Positions 6,154-13,103 of a stretch of DNA of 13,129 nucleotides are shown here, piece after piece (position 1 is the stretch's first letter; each line of letters starts with the position of its first letter). Under the pieces are notes generated by a model that was given only the letters and a program-made list of their open reading frames with translations, did not search any database and was not told where the DNA came from. The position numbers were made by a program, and so were the translations under genes. Source of the stretch: an uncultured bacterium (GTDB taxonomy: Bacteria; Actinomycetota; Coriobacteriia; Coriobacteriales; Eggerthellaceae); assembly GCA_947649215.1 (NCBI GenBank), contig CANSQW010000016.1, positions 1 through 13,129 on the forward strand. The letters run 5' to 3'.

Positions 6154-6774
6154 CTACATCACCTCCAGGGGATTCGACACCTTCGCGGCAGCGTCGCCAG
6201 CCGGCTTCGCGTCCGCGGAGGCCTTCACGTACAGGTTCGGTTGGGTGTAGGAGGGCTCCGGAAGCGGCGCGATGGCGGCGCGCTCGCCCTTCTTCCTCAT
6301 CTCATCGACCGGGCCGAAGTCCAGCGCGCGGGCCGGGCAGGCCTCCACGCACACCGGCTGCTCGCCGCTGACCAGGCGCTCGGCGCAGCCGTCGCACTTC
6401 ACGGAGTGGCCCTTCTCGCGGTTCACCTTGGGCGCGTTGTAGGGGCACGCCATGTGGCAGTAGCCGCAGCCCACGCACTTGCCGGCATCGACCGCCACCA
6501 GGCCGGTCTCGGCGTCCTTGTGCATGGCGCCCGTCGGGCACACCCGCACGCAGGTCGGGTCGTCGCAGTGGTTGCACGACAGGGACAGCGGGTAGCTCGC
6601 GCACGTGGTGGTGAAGCAGCCCTTGTCGTCGCGCTTCGTCTCGCCGGTGGTCACCTCGTACACCTTGCGGTGCGCCACGCCCAGATCGAGGTCCTTGTAG
6701 TCCTTGCAGGCCATCTCGCAGGTCTTGCAGCCGGTGCAGCGAGTGCCGTCGAAAGAGAAAGCGTATTGCGTCAT
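6154..6774 (-). CDS. dmsB: DMSO reductase electron-transfer subunit DmsB, four [4Fe-4S]
   Basis: This 206-residue ferredoxin-like subunit passes electrons from DmsC to DmsA. Sixteen cysteines in four groups would bind four [4Fe-4S] clusters: Cys13/16/19/23, Cys67/70/75/79, Cys100/103/106/110 and Cys127/130/142/146. As usual in this fold, the fourth Cys of each motif probably serves a partner cluster. CTGCKTCEMACKDYKDL, CNHCDDPTC, CHMACPYNAP and CVEACPARALDFGP are almost the E. coli DmsB sequence, and the length (205 in E. coli) agrees. There is no signal peptide, so it is expected to be exported together with DmsA. The start has AAAGGAG 10 bases upstream and lies 25 bases after the dmsA stop. 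Confidence 0.95.
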   Translation of the reverse strand: MTQYAFSFDGTRCTGCKTCEMACKDYKDLDLGVAHRKVYEVTTGETKRDDKGCFTTTCASYPLSLSCNHCDDPTCVRVCPTGAMHKDAETGLVAVDAGKCVGCGYCHMACPYNAPKVNREKGHSVKCDGCAERLVSGEQPVCVEACPARALDFGPVDEMRKKGERAAIAPLPEPSYTQPNLYVKASADAKPAGDAAAKVSNPLEVM

Positions 6775-6799
6775 TGTCTATCGTCTCCTTTCCTCGCCG

Positions 6800-9208
6800 C
6801 TAGGCCTTGGCCACGTCGCAGATGTTGGTGTGCTGCGGGTTGCCCTTCGACAGGGGCGAGGGGCGCTGGGTCGTGAGCGTGTTGATGCTGCCGCCCTTGT
6901 CCAGCCGATCGCCGTACATGTCGGCCTCGTGCCAGGCGCCCTGGGAGACGCCCACCGTGCCGGGGACGATGCGGGGCGTGACCTTGGCCAGAAGCTCGAT
7001 CTCACCGAACTCGTTTCTCACGCGCACCGTGTCGCCCTGGACGATGCCGCGGGGCTCCGCGTCGAGGGGGTTGATCCAGACCTCCTGGGGGTTGACCTCC
7101 TTGAGCTCGGGCATGAAGCCCCACGAGGAGTGGATGCGGCCGCGGTAGTGGAAGCCGGAGAGCAGCAGCGGGTACTCGTCGGTCGTCGTCTCCACGCCGT
7201 ACCACTCAGGCAGGTACACGGGGATGGCGGGCAGGGTGTCCAAGCCGGGCAGGGTGTCGTCGGCCTCGAGCTCCCAGCCGTCGGTGAACTCGAGCAGCTT
7301 CTCGGAGAAGATCTCGATCTTGCCCGAGGGCGTGGTGAGGGCGTTGGCCACGGGATCCTCGCGGAACTTGGCCATGGAGACCACGGGGGCGTGCTCCTCG
7401 ATGTAGACGCCCATCTCGACCACCTCGTCCCACGTGGGAAGCTTGGAGCTCTTCGCGCGCGCCTGCTCGTACTGCTCCTTGATGCGCTGCTCCTCGGTCT
7501 TGCCCTCGGTGAACCCCTCGGCGACGCCGAGCTTCTCGGCCATGAGCGTGGCCATCTCGTAGGCGCTCTTGCGCTCGAACTTCGGCGAGGTGCAGGCCGT
7601 GCCCGTGATCAGGTAGCCCGTGTCGGAGCCCGTGGATATCTGGGAGGTCTGCTCGAAGCGGAACAGGTCGGGCAGGATGACGTCGGCATACTTCAGAGAG
7701 TCGCAGAGCACCGTGTCGATGCCCAGGATGAACTCGCACTTGCTCTCGTCGGCCAGGACGTCGTGCGCCTTGTTGATGTCGGAGTGCTGGTTGGTCAGGC
7801 AGTTGCCGGCGTAGTTGATCATGTACTTGATGTTGACCGGCAGCTTGTCGACGCCCTTCACGCCCGCGTTCTTGGAGGTCATCTCGGTGCCGTGGTCGAT
7901 GGCATCGGTGAACAGGAAGCACGGGATGGAGGCCTTCACGGGGTTGGCGCCAGCCGCCATGGAGACGCTCGCCGGGCTCGTGCGGTCCTCGCGGGTGCCG
8001 TTGTTGGTGCCGGGCAGGCCCACCTGGCCGACGAGGCAGGGCAGCGCCATGATGGCCCAGGCCGACCACTCGCCGTTGCTGCGGCGCTGCGGCCCCCAGC
8101 CCTGGTTCACGTAGAGGGGCTTGGTGGTGCCGATCTCCTCGGCGAGGTCCTTGATGCGCTCGACGGGGATGCCGGTGATCTTGGAGGCCCACTCGGGGGT
8201 CTTGGCCACCTTGTCGTAGCCCTCGCCCATGATGTAGGCGTAGTAGGACAGGTTTTTGCCCTGGTACGCCTCGGGCATGGTCTCCTCGTCATAGCCCACG
8301 CAGTAGGTGTGCAGGAAGTCGAGGTCCACCAGGTCGTGCTCGATGAGGTAGTGGGCGATGCCGGCCACCAGCGCGGCGTCAGTGCCCGGGTTGATGGGCA
8401 GCCACTGGTCGGAGTGGCCCACGATGGAGTCGTTCATGCGGTAGTCGATCATATAGATCTTCGCGCCCGTGCGCTCGCGCAGGTGCACCCAGTCGTAGTG
8501 CGTGGTCAGGCCGCCCTGGCGCGTCTCGGTGGGGCTGGAGCCGAAGATGAGCACGAGCTTGGCGTCCTCGGCCGTCTTGAACGAGCTGCCGCCGGCGTTC
8601 TTGCTGCCGTACATGTACGGCGTGATGCAGGAGATCTGCGCGGTGGAGTAGCTGTTGTAGAAGTTCAGATAGCCGCCCACCAGGTTGAGCAGGCGGTTGA
8701 ACGGGCGCGACGTGGTGGCCGACACGCCGGTGGCGTAGGGCACGTACACGGCCTCGTTGCCGTACTTCTCGATGACCTCCTTGAGCTTGGAGGTGGCCAG
8801 CTCGATGGCCTCGTCCCAGCTGATCTGCTCGAACTTGCCCTCGCCGCGCTTGCCGACGCGCTTCATGGGATAGTTCAGGCGGTCGGGGCTGGCCAGCCAG
8901 CGGCGGTAGCTGCGGCCACGCAGGCAGGCACGGGGCTGCGGATCGTCGAAGTCCGCGTTCGGGCTCGTGCAGGTATCCACCCACACGACCTCGTCGTCGC
9001 GCACGTGGAACTTAAGCGCGCAGCGACCGGGGCAGTTGATGGCGCAGTGCCCCCAGGTGATCTTCTCCTCAGGCTCGGCCACGGCCGCGGCTACGCCGGA
9101 GCCGAAGAGCGCGTCCGCGGCGGCCACGGATCCTCCGGCGGCGGCCAGGGCCCCGAGGGCCCCGCTCGTCTTGAGGAACGTACGACGACTTAGATTGGTG
9201 TCAGGCAT
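6800..9208 (-). CDS. dmsA: DMSO reductase catalytic subunit DmsA (Tat-exported molybdoenzyme)
   Basis: This 802-residue Mo-bis-molybdopterin oxidoreductase reduces S- or N-oxides at the end of a respiratory chain. The N-terminus has a twin-arginine signal (SRRTFLK at 7-13, then a small-residue stretch to about 45), so the mature enzyme should face outward. Cys55/59/63/95 (CAINCPGRC ... ACLRGRS) bind one [4Fe-4S]. Ser188 in YSTAQI aligns, from memory, with the Mo-ligand serine region of E. coli DmsA. Long stretches match E. coli DmsA, including KTPEWASKITG, NQGWGPQRRSNGE, YAGNCLTNQHS, REDPVANALTTPSGKIEI and the C-terminal NTLTTQRPSPLSKGNP of the dinucleotide-binding domain. GGGGAG lies close before the ATG. 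DMSO is the best guess; methionine sulfoxide, TMAO or a dietary sulfoxide cannot be excluded. Confidence 0.94.
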   Translation of the reverse strand: MPDTNLSRRTFLKTSGALGALAAAGGSVAAADALFGSGVAAAVAEPEEKITWGHCAINCPGRCALKFHVRDDEVVWVDTCTSPNADFDDPQPRACLRGRSYRRWLASPDRLNYPMKRVGKRGEGKFEQISWDEAIELATSKLKEVIEKYGNEAVYVPYATGVSATTSRPFNRLLNLVGGYLNFYNSYSTAQISCITPYMYGSKNAGGSSFKTAEDAKLVLIFGSSPTETRQGGLTTHYDWVHLRERTGAKIYMIDYRMNDSIVGHSDQWLPINPGTDAALVAGIAHYLIEHDLVDLDFLHTYCVGYDEETMPEAYQGKNLSYYAYIMGEGYDKVAKTPEWASKITGIPVERIKDLAEEIGTTKPLYVNQGWGPQRRSNGEWSAWAIMALPCLVGQVGLPGTNNGTREDRTSPASVSMAAGANPVKASIPCFLFTDAIDHGTEMTSKNAGVKGVDKLPVNIKYMINYAGNCLTNQHSDINKAHDVLADESKCEFILGIDTVLCDSLKYADVILPDLFRFEQTSQISTGSDTGYLITGTACTSPKFERKSAYEMATLMAEKLGVAEGFTEGKTEEQRIKEQYEQARAKSSKLPTWDEVVEMGVYIEEHAPVVSMAKFREDPVANALTTPSGKIEIFSEKLLEFTDGWELEADDTLPGLDTLPAIPVYLPEWYGVETTTDEYPLLLSGFHYRGRIHSSWGFMPELKEVNPQEVWINPLDAEPRGIVQGDTVRVRNEFGEIELLAKVTPRIVPGTVGVSQGAWHEADMYGDRLDKGGSINTLTTQRPSPLSKGNPQHTNICDVAKA

Positions 9209-9223
9209 TGACTCCCCTCCTTC

Positions 9224-9298
9224 TTATGTGCTGGGCGGGATGCCGGCTCCGACCGGCTGGGAGGCGTCCCGCGGCGACCGCGTCGCCGCCCCGCGCAC
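9224..9298 (-). CDS. Possible 24-residue leader peptide before dmsA
   Basis: A minus-strand frame starts with GTG at 9298, ten bases after an ideal ribosome binding site (AAGGAGG), and ends in TAA at 9224, 15 bases before the dmsA ATG. The product is rich in Arg, Pro, Ala and Gly, with no run of one amino acid that would suggest a classical attenuation peptide. Open frames of this size are common in GC-rich DNA. The strong binding site and tight position before dmsA are the reasons to list it. Confidence 0.25.
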   Translation of the reverse strand: MRGAATRSPRDASQPVGAGIPPST

Positions 9299-9324
9299 GG
9301 CGGCCGTTCCTCCTTCGGCCACCG
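9242..9324 (-). promoter_or_regulatory. Structured 5' leader of dmsA: three successive hairpins
   Basis: On minus-strand RNA three stems follow one another. 9324-9316 pairs with 9306-9298 (9 pairs, one U-G), and its loop AAGGAGGAA displays a ribosome binding site. 9289-9282 pairs with 9278-9271 (8 perfect pairs, loop of 3). 9257-9253 pairs with 9246-9242 (5 pairs, loop of 6). The dmsA binding site follows at once. The U-G in the first stem would be an A-C mismatch on the plus strand, so the fold favours dms-sense RNA. It could be a regulatory leader or simply stable GC-rich RNA; I do not recognise a known riboswitch. Confidence 0.35.
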
Positions 9325-9364
9325 TATCTCACGGCATGACCATACCCTCATCCGTTCTCACCCG

Positions 9365-9415
9365 TGTCACATAATCCATGTGAATTTTCGCGTTTTCCCA
9401 GGTCAAAAATATTAT
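9365..9415. promoter_or_regulatory. Control module copy 1, between dmsA and the first LuxR gene
   Basis: In order on the plus strand: TGTCACATAA (9365), GTGAA (9380), TTTCG (9386), GGTCAA (9401) and TATTAT (9410). The same elements recur at 11126-11176 with the first, second and last at identical spacing. It contains a 17-base dyad, TCACAT-N5-ATGTGA (9367-9383). TATTAT may be a -10 box for the LuxR gene. GGTCAA read on the minus strand is TTGACC, a possible -35 box towards dmsA, but no clear -10 follows at 16-18 bases. A regulator binding site is likely; the regulator may be one or both LuxR proteins. Confidence 0.55.
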
Positions 9416-9476
9416 TCACGAATAAGGATAATAAAGAATGGCCCTGCTTGGCATCCCCGGACGCTCAGGGTTTGTC

Positions 9477-9522
9477 TATACTGGACCCTCAGGGGAAGCA
9501 CGACCGGCCGCCAGGGCGGCCG
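9477..9522 (+). promoter_or_regulatory. Possible -10 box and leader hairpin of the first LuxR gene
   Basis: TATACT (9477-9482) lies 58 bases before the start codon without a clear -35 box. It is flanked by AGGGT (9467-9471) and ACCCT (9485-9489), an inverted pair, and by direct repeats CTCAGGG (9464 and 9488). The hairpin CGGCCGCC-AG-GGCGGCCG (9505-9522) follows and ends just before the ribosome binding site GAGGGGG. Confidence 0.35.
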
Positions 9523-9539
9523 CATGAGGGGGACCGACC

Positions 9540-11123
9540 ATGGATCGGCAGCTGGCCAAGGCCTTCGCGCCCAACGCGGCGTCGATGGGCTACGCCCTGT
9601 TCTTGGCCATCAACGCGGCCGGCGTGTGGGGCGGGGTGTTCCCCTTCCTCCCGCTGGAGTTCCAGACGCGCGAGATCATCTTCTGGTTCTTCCTCTCCGA
9701 GTCGCTCGTCTACTCCGCCGCCTACGCGGCAAGCGCGGTGGGCGCCTACTACCTTCCGCAGCTCACACGCAAGTTCCTCGTGAAGACGGCGAGCGTTCCC
9801 TACTTCGTGGGCTGGTGCCTCCTCATCGCGGCCATCTACCTCGACGCGGCGGCGCTGCCGCTCGTCGTCGCGGGCGGCGCGCTGCTCGGGCTGGGAAGCG
9901 CCGGCTACTACATGCTCTGGCAGCGCCTCTTCACGAGCGAGGACGCCGACACCGGCACGCGCGACCTCCTGGTGGGCACGGCCTGGAGCGCCCTGCTCTA
10001 CTATGGGCTGCACCTCATCCCCCAAGCGGTGACGGCGTTTCTCATCACTGTGGCGTTCCTGCCGCTGTTCGGCCTGGCGGTGACGGTGAAGAGCCGCGAG
10101 ATAGACCTCGACCAGCCCATGTTCGACGACATCCCGCGCGAGCATCCCCAGGTGTACCGCTCGGTGCTCGCCGACCATTGGCGCGGGGCGCTGTGCGTGG
10201 GCGCGCTCGGGCTGTGCGCCGGCGTGATGCGCTCGGTGGCCGTGGCCGAGCCCGCCGTGGGCGGCCTTGTGAACATCCTGTCCATGGGCGGCATGTTCCT
10301 CTCGGCGGTGACGGCGCTCGCCGTCTGGCAGTCGAAGAACCTGCGGCTGTCCATCACAGCCGTCTACCGCCTGTTCTTCCCCTTCCTCATCACGTCGTTT
10401 CTGGCCCTGCCGCTCGTGGGCGTCGAGTACGCCCGCTGGCTCGCCGCCATCCTCTACGCCGCCTACGGAGCCGCCATCATGCTCATGATGATGCAGTGCG
10501 CGCAGATCTCGCGCGACCGCGGCATCAACCCCGTCTTCATCTACGGCTTCTACGGCACCATCGTCTACGCCCTGCACGACCTGGGGTTCATCGGCGGCTC
10601 GCTTGCCGAGGGCTCCACCTTCACGGGCGTGGCGCCGCTCGCCATCGTGGCGCTCATCGCCGTGTGGGCCCTCGGGTTCATGCAGTTCGTGGGCACCGGC
10701 GGATTCTCCGGCGCCCTCGGCCGCCTCGGCCGCGACGAGGCCATCGAGCTCGTGTCGCCCCATGGCCCTGCCCCCGGCGCGTCTCCGGCCGCTCCGGCTG
10801 CGGTGCCGCGCGAGCCCGCCAGGGGCGCGGCGCCGGCGGCGGAGGCCGGGCAGCCCATCGACCTCATCGCAGCGCAGGCGCAGGTCGTCCGCGAGCGCTA
10901 CCGCCTCTCGGCCCGCGAGACCGAGGTGATGGAGCTCATCGCCCGCGGGCACTCGGTGGCGCGCATCGCCGAGGCGCTCGTCGTGTCCGAGAACACCATC
11001 CGCACCCATTCCAAGCACATCTACGCCAAGCTCGACATCCACAAGAAGCAGGAGCTCGTCGACCTGCTGGAGAGCATCGGGGAGCCCCCGACGCCGCCTG
11101 CCACCGGCGCAGCCGGGAACTGA
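9540..11123 (+). CDS. Membrane-bound LuxR-family transcriptional regulator 1
   Basis: This 527-residue protein has about 12 hydrophobic segments over residues 16-386 (MFS-like layout, with a longer hydrophilic loop near 183-214). A low-complexity Pro/Ala linker (about 400-452) and a LuxR-type helix-turn-helix (about 453-512: LSARETEVMELIARGHSV, ENTIRTHSKHIYAKL) follow. It has no receiver domain. The membrane part probably senses a ligand or membrane redox state, and the cytoplasmic tail binds DNA. Such proteins are widespread in Eggerthellaceae beside molybdoenzyme operons. It is divergent from dmsA, so control of dmsABC is the natural inference; the ligand is unknown. GAGGGGG lies 7 bases before the ATG. 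Confidence 0.85.
   Translation: MDRQLAKAFAPNAASMGYALFLAINAAGVWGGVFPFLPLEFQTREIIFWFFLSESLVYSAAYAASAVGAYYLPQLTRKFLVKTASVPYFVGWCLLIAAIYLDAAALPLVVAGGALLGLGSAGYYMLWQRLFTSEDADTGTRDLLVGTAWSALLYYGLHLIPQAVTAFLITVAFLPLFGLAVTVKSREIDLDQPMFDDIPREHPQVYRSVLADHWRGALCVGALGLCAGVMRSVAVAEPAVGGLVNILSMGGMFLSAVTALAVWQSKNLRLSITAVYRLFFPFLITSFLALPLVGVEYARWLAAILYAAYGAAIMLMMMQCAQISRDRGINPVFIYGFYGTIVYALHDLGFIGGSLAEGSTFTGVAPLAIVALIAVWALGFMQFVGTGGFSGALGRLGRDEAIELVSPHGPAPGASPAAPAAVPREPARGAAPAAEAGQPIDLIAAQAQVVRERYRLSARETEVMELIARGHSVARIAEALVVSENTIRTHSKHIYAKLDIHKKQELVDLLESIGEPPTPPATGAAGN
11018..11068 (+). repeat. 51-bp identical repeat in LuxR 1 helix-turn-helix
   Basis: This stretch, from catctacgcc to gtcgacctgct, is identical base for base to 12894-12944 in the second LuxR gene, including all third codon positions. 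It codes for IYAKLDIHKKQELVDLL. Confidence 0.8.
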
Positions 11124-11125
11124 TC

Positions 11126-11176
11126 TGTCACATAAAATTGGTGAACTTTCGGAACTGCCTGGTCAACCGTTATTAT
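11126..11176. promoter_or_regulatory. Control module copy 2, between the two LuxR genes
   Basis: Starting 2 bases after the first LuxR stop, this repeats the order TGTCACATAA, GTGAA (+15), TTTCG, GGTCAA (+35, one base shorter than copy 1) and TATTAT (+45). The 17-base dyad is less perfect here (TCAC-N9-GTGA). CGTGAAT (11184-11190) follows; copy 1 is followed by the same word in reverse (ATTCACG, 9413-9419). Confidence 0.55.
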
Positions 11177-11235
11177 CCTCAATCGTGAATAAATGGAGAA
11201 CGGAACACGCCGCGTGGGGAGCGACGGCGCTTCCC

Positions 11236-11302
11236 TATACTTCTGCGGGTGCCGCGGCGCCGACGCGCCCGGGACGAGGGGCGCCAGGCGGCGCCGCGGC
11301 AC
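11236..11302 (+). promoter_or_regulatory. Possible -10 box and long leader hairpin of the second LuxR gene
   Basis: TATACT (11236-11241) is followed, where transcription would begin, by a long stem-loop. The outer arms 11249-11261 and 11290-11302 are perfect 13-base complements, and an inner stem GCGCCC/GGGCGC (11265-11270 with 11279-11284) sits inside. No good -35 box is visible. The message would start with this hairpin, about 53 bases before the start codon. Confidence 0.4.
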
Positions 11303-11355
11303 GCCCGACGAGAAACCGACGCGCCCTCCGCGGCGCTCGCATGAGAGGAGTGCCT

Positions 11356-12966
11356 TTGCCCCTCGGCGTCTTCCGCATCCTCGCCCCCACGCGGGCCTCG
11401 ACCGGCTATGCGCTCTACCTCGCCATCAACGCCGCCAGCGTATGGGGCGGCGTCTTTCCCTTCCTGCCCACCTCGCTCCAGTCCCCGGCGGTGACGCTCT
11501 GGTTCTTCGCGGGCCAGACGGCGGCGGTCTGCGCCGCCTTCGCCCTGAGCGCGCTCGGCTCCTACCGCCTGCCCGGATCGCCCCGCGCCTTCTGGGTGCG
11601 CTCGGCGGGCCTTCCCTACGTGCTGGGCTGGGCGGCGCTCGCGGCGGCGCTGCTGCGGCCCGACGAGGCCGTGGCGCTCGCGGCGACGGGCGGCGTCCTC
11701 ATCGGCCTGGGATCGGCCGGGTTCGCCCTGCTCTGGCAGCGCCTGTTCGCAGGCCGTGACGCCGAGGCCGCCAACCGCGACCTGCTGGCAGGGACGGCCT
11801 GGGCCTCGGCCTTCTACTACGGCCTGTGCCTCGTGCCCCAGCCGGCACGCGCCCTCATCGTCCCCGCGGCGGTGGTGCCGCTGTTCATCCTGGCCGTGCT
11901 GCTCAACGCCCGCGAGGTGCCGCGCGACCAGCCCATGTTCGCCGATCCGCCGCGCGACAACGCCCGCGTCTACCGCCAGGTGCTGCGCGACCACTGGCGC
12001 AGCGCGCTGTGCGTGGGCGCCGTGGGATTCAGCGCCGGGGTGATGCGCGCGGTAGCCGTGGCGAGCCCGGAGGTGGGCTCGCTCGTGAACCTGCTGTCCA
12101 TGGCCGGCGTGCTGGTCATCACGGTGCTCGTGGCCTGGCTCTGGAGCGCGCGGACGCTGAGCCTGTCCATCGTGAGCGGCTACCAGGTGGTGTTCCCCTT
12201 CCTCATCACGTCCGTTCTCGCCCTGCCGCTTCTCGGGGACGGCTACGCCCGCTGGCTTGCGGCCGTCATCTACGCCGTGTACAGCGGCGCGCTGCTGCTC
12301 ACGCTGATGCAGTGCGCCCAGACCTCGCGCGACCGCGGCGTGAACCCGGCGTTCGTCTACGGCTACTTCGGGGCCATCGTCTTCACGCTGCATGGCGCGG
12401 GGTTCCTCGGCGGAACGCTCGCCGGCGCGGCCGAGGCGGCGGGGATGGCGCCGCGGGCCACGGCGGCCCTCGTGGCGGCGTGGGCGCTCGGGCTCATGCA
12501 CTTCGTGGGATCCGGCGGCTTCTCGCGCGCCTTGCGCCGGCCGGAGGATCCCCACGACATCGAGCTCGTAGCGCTCGGGCCGCCGCACCCGGCACCCGGC
12601 TCGGCGGCCGACGCGCCTACAGCGGACGCCGAGGACGCGCCCGATGCGCCCACCGCCCTTGACGACGGGCGCACGGCGGACCCCGCGAGCGCGGAGCGCC
12701 CCTGCCCGCGCTCATGCGGCGCGGCGGCTCCGGTCGACCGGGCGAACCTCCAGGCGCAGCGGCTGCGCGAGCGCTACCGGCTGTCGGCTCGCGAGACCGA
12801 GGTGGTGGAGCTCATCGCGCGCGGCCACTCGGTGGCGCGCATCGCCGAGACGCTCGTGGTAACGGAGAACACCGTGCGCACCCACGTCAAACGCATCTAC
12901 GCCAAGCTCGACATCCACAAGAAGCAGGAGCTCGTCGACCTGCTCGAGTCCATGGCGGAGGGCTAG
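11356..12966 (+). CDS. Membrane-bound LuxR-family transcriptional regulator 2
   Basis: This paralogue of the preceding gene has 536 residues from the chosen start, with the same 12-segment membrane domain, linker and helix-turn-helix (about 473-532). Shared blocks include NAA(G/S)VWGGVFPFLP, LWQRLF, DQPMF, MQCAQ(I/T)SRDRG and the final helix. The frame is open back to 11185, but a TTG at 11356 is chosen. It places the conserved AP dipeptide at residues 10-11 as in the paralogue, AGGAG lies 5 bases before it, and the surrounding CGCATGAG(G/A)GG aligns with the first gene. An ATG at 11341 in the same frame is the alternative. The linker is longer and contains Cys450 and Cys454 (CPRSC), absent in paralogue 1. 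Target genes are unknown; the dms operon is the nearest candidate. Confidence 0.83.
   Translation: MPLGVFRILAPTRASTGYALYLAINAASVWGGVFPFLPTSLQSPAVTLWFFAGQTAAVCAAFALSALGSYRLPGSPRAFWVRSAGLPYVLGWAALAAALLRPDEAVALAATGGVLIGLGSAGFALLWQRLFAGRDAEAANRDLLAGTAWASAFYYGLCLVPQPARALIVPAAVVPLFILAVLLNAREVPRDQPMFADPPRDNARVYRQVLRDHWRSALCVGAVGFSAGVMRAVAVASPEVGSLVNLLSMAGVLVITVLVAWLWSARTLSLSIVSGYQVVFPFLITSVLALPLLGDGYARWLAAVIYAVYSGALLLTLMQCAQTSRDRGVNPAFVYGYFGAIVFTLHGAGFLGGTLAGAAEAAGMAPRATAALVAAWALGLMHFVGSGGFSRALRRPEDPHDIELVALGPPHPAPGSAADAPTADAEDAPDAPTALDDGRTADPASAERPCPRSCGAAAPVDRANLQAQRLRERYRLSARETEVVELIARGHSVARIAETLVVTENTVRTHVKRIYAKLDIHKKQELVDLLESMAEG
12894..12944 (+). repeat. 51-bp identical repeat in LuxR 2 helix-turn-helix
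   Basis: This is the second copy of the stretch at 11018-11068. The codons on both sides differ between the two genes. Confidence 0.8.
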
Positions 12967-13051
12967 CCGCGCCCGCGGCGCTCCCCTGCCGCCCGCGCGC
13001 CCGTCGCGGGCACCGCCGCGCAGACGCTCGCTCCCCGTCGTTCGCGTGCCT

Positions 13052-13103
13052 GTCGCCCCCTCGCGCTGCTCGCGCGCCCGTCGCCCTCTGCGCTGCTCAC
13101 GCG
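13052..13103. repeat. Imperfect tandem repeat in the right-hand tail
   Basis: Two units of about 25 bases, both of the form GTCGCCC...GCGCTGCTC.CGCG, start at 13052 and 13080. The region 12967-13129 is C-rich. It has a small GC stem right after the LuxR 2 stop (12966-12971 with 12974-12979, no U-run) and no supported gene or promoter. Confidence 0.35.

Noticed and set aside
6704..9193. Plus-strand open frame of 829 codons opposite dmsA
   Set aside because: It is the complement of an unmistakable dmsA; low-complexity His/Val/Leu/Gly composition and no own ribosome binding site.
9367..9383. TCACAT-N5-ATGTGA as a CRP/FNR box
   Set aside because: CRP sites have TGTGA on the left and TCACA on the right with six bases between; here the half-sites are in the opposite order, so I describe it only as a dyad.
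9489..12588. Long minus-strand frames opposite the two LuxR genes
   Set aside because: They are shadows with Arg/His/Gly/Glu-rich products. Both lie opposite well-supported paralogous genes, and their resemblance to each other follows from that paralogy.
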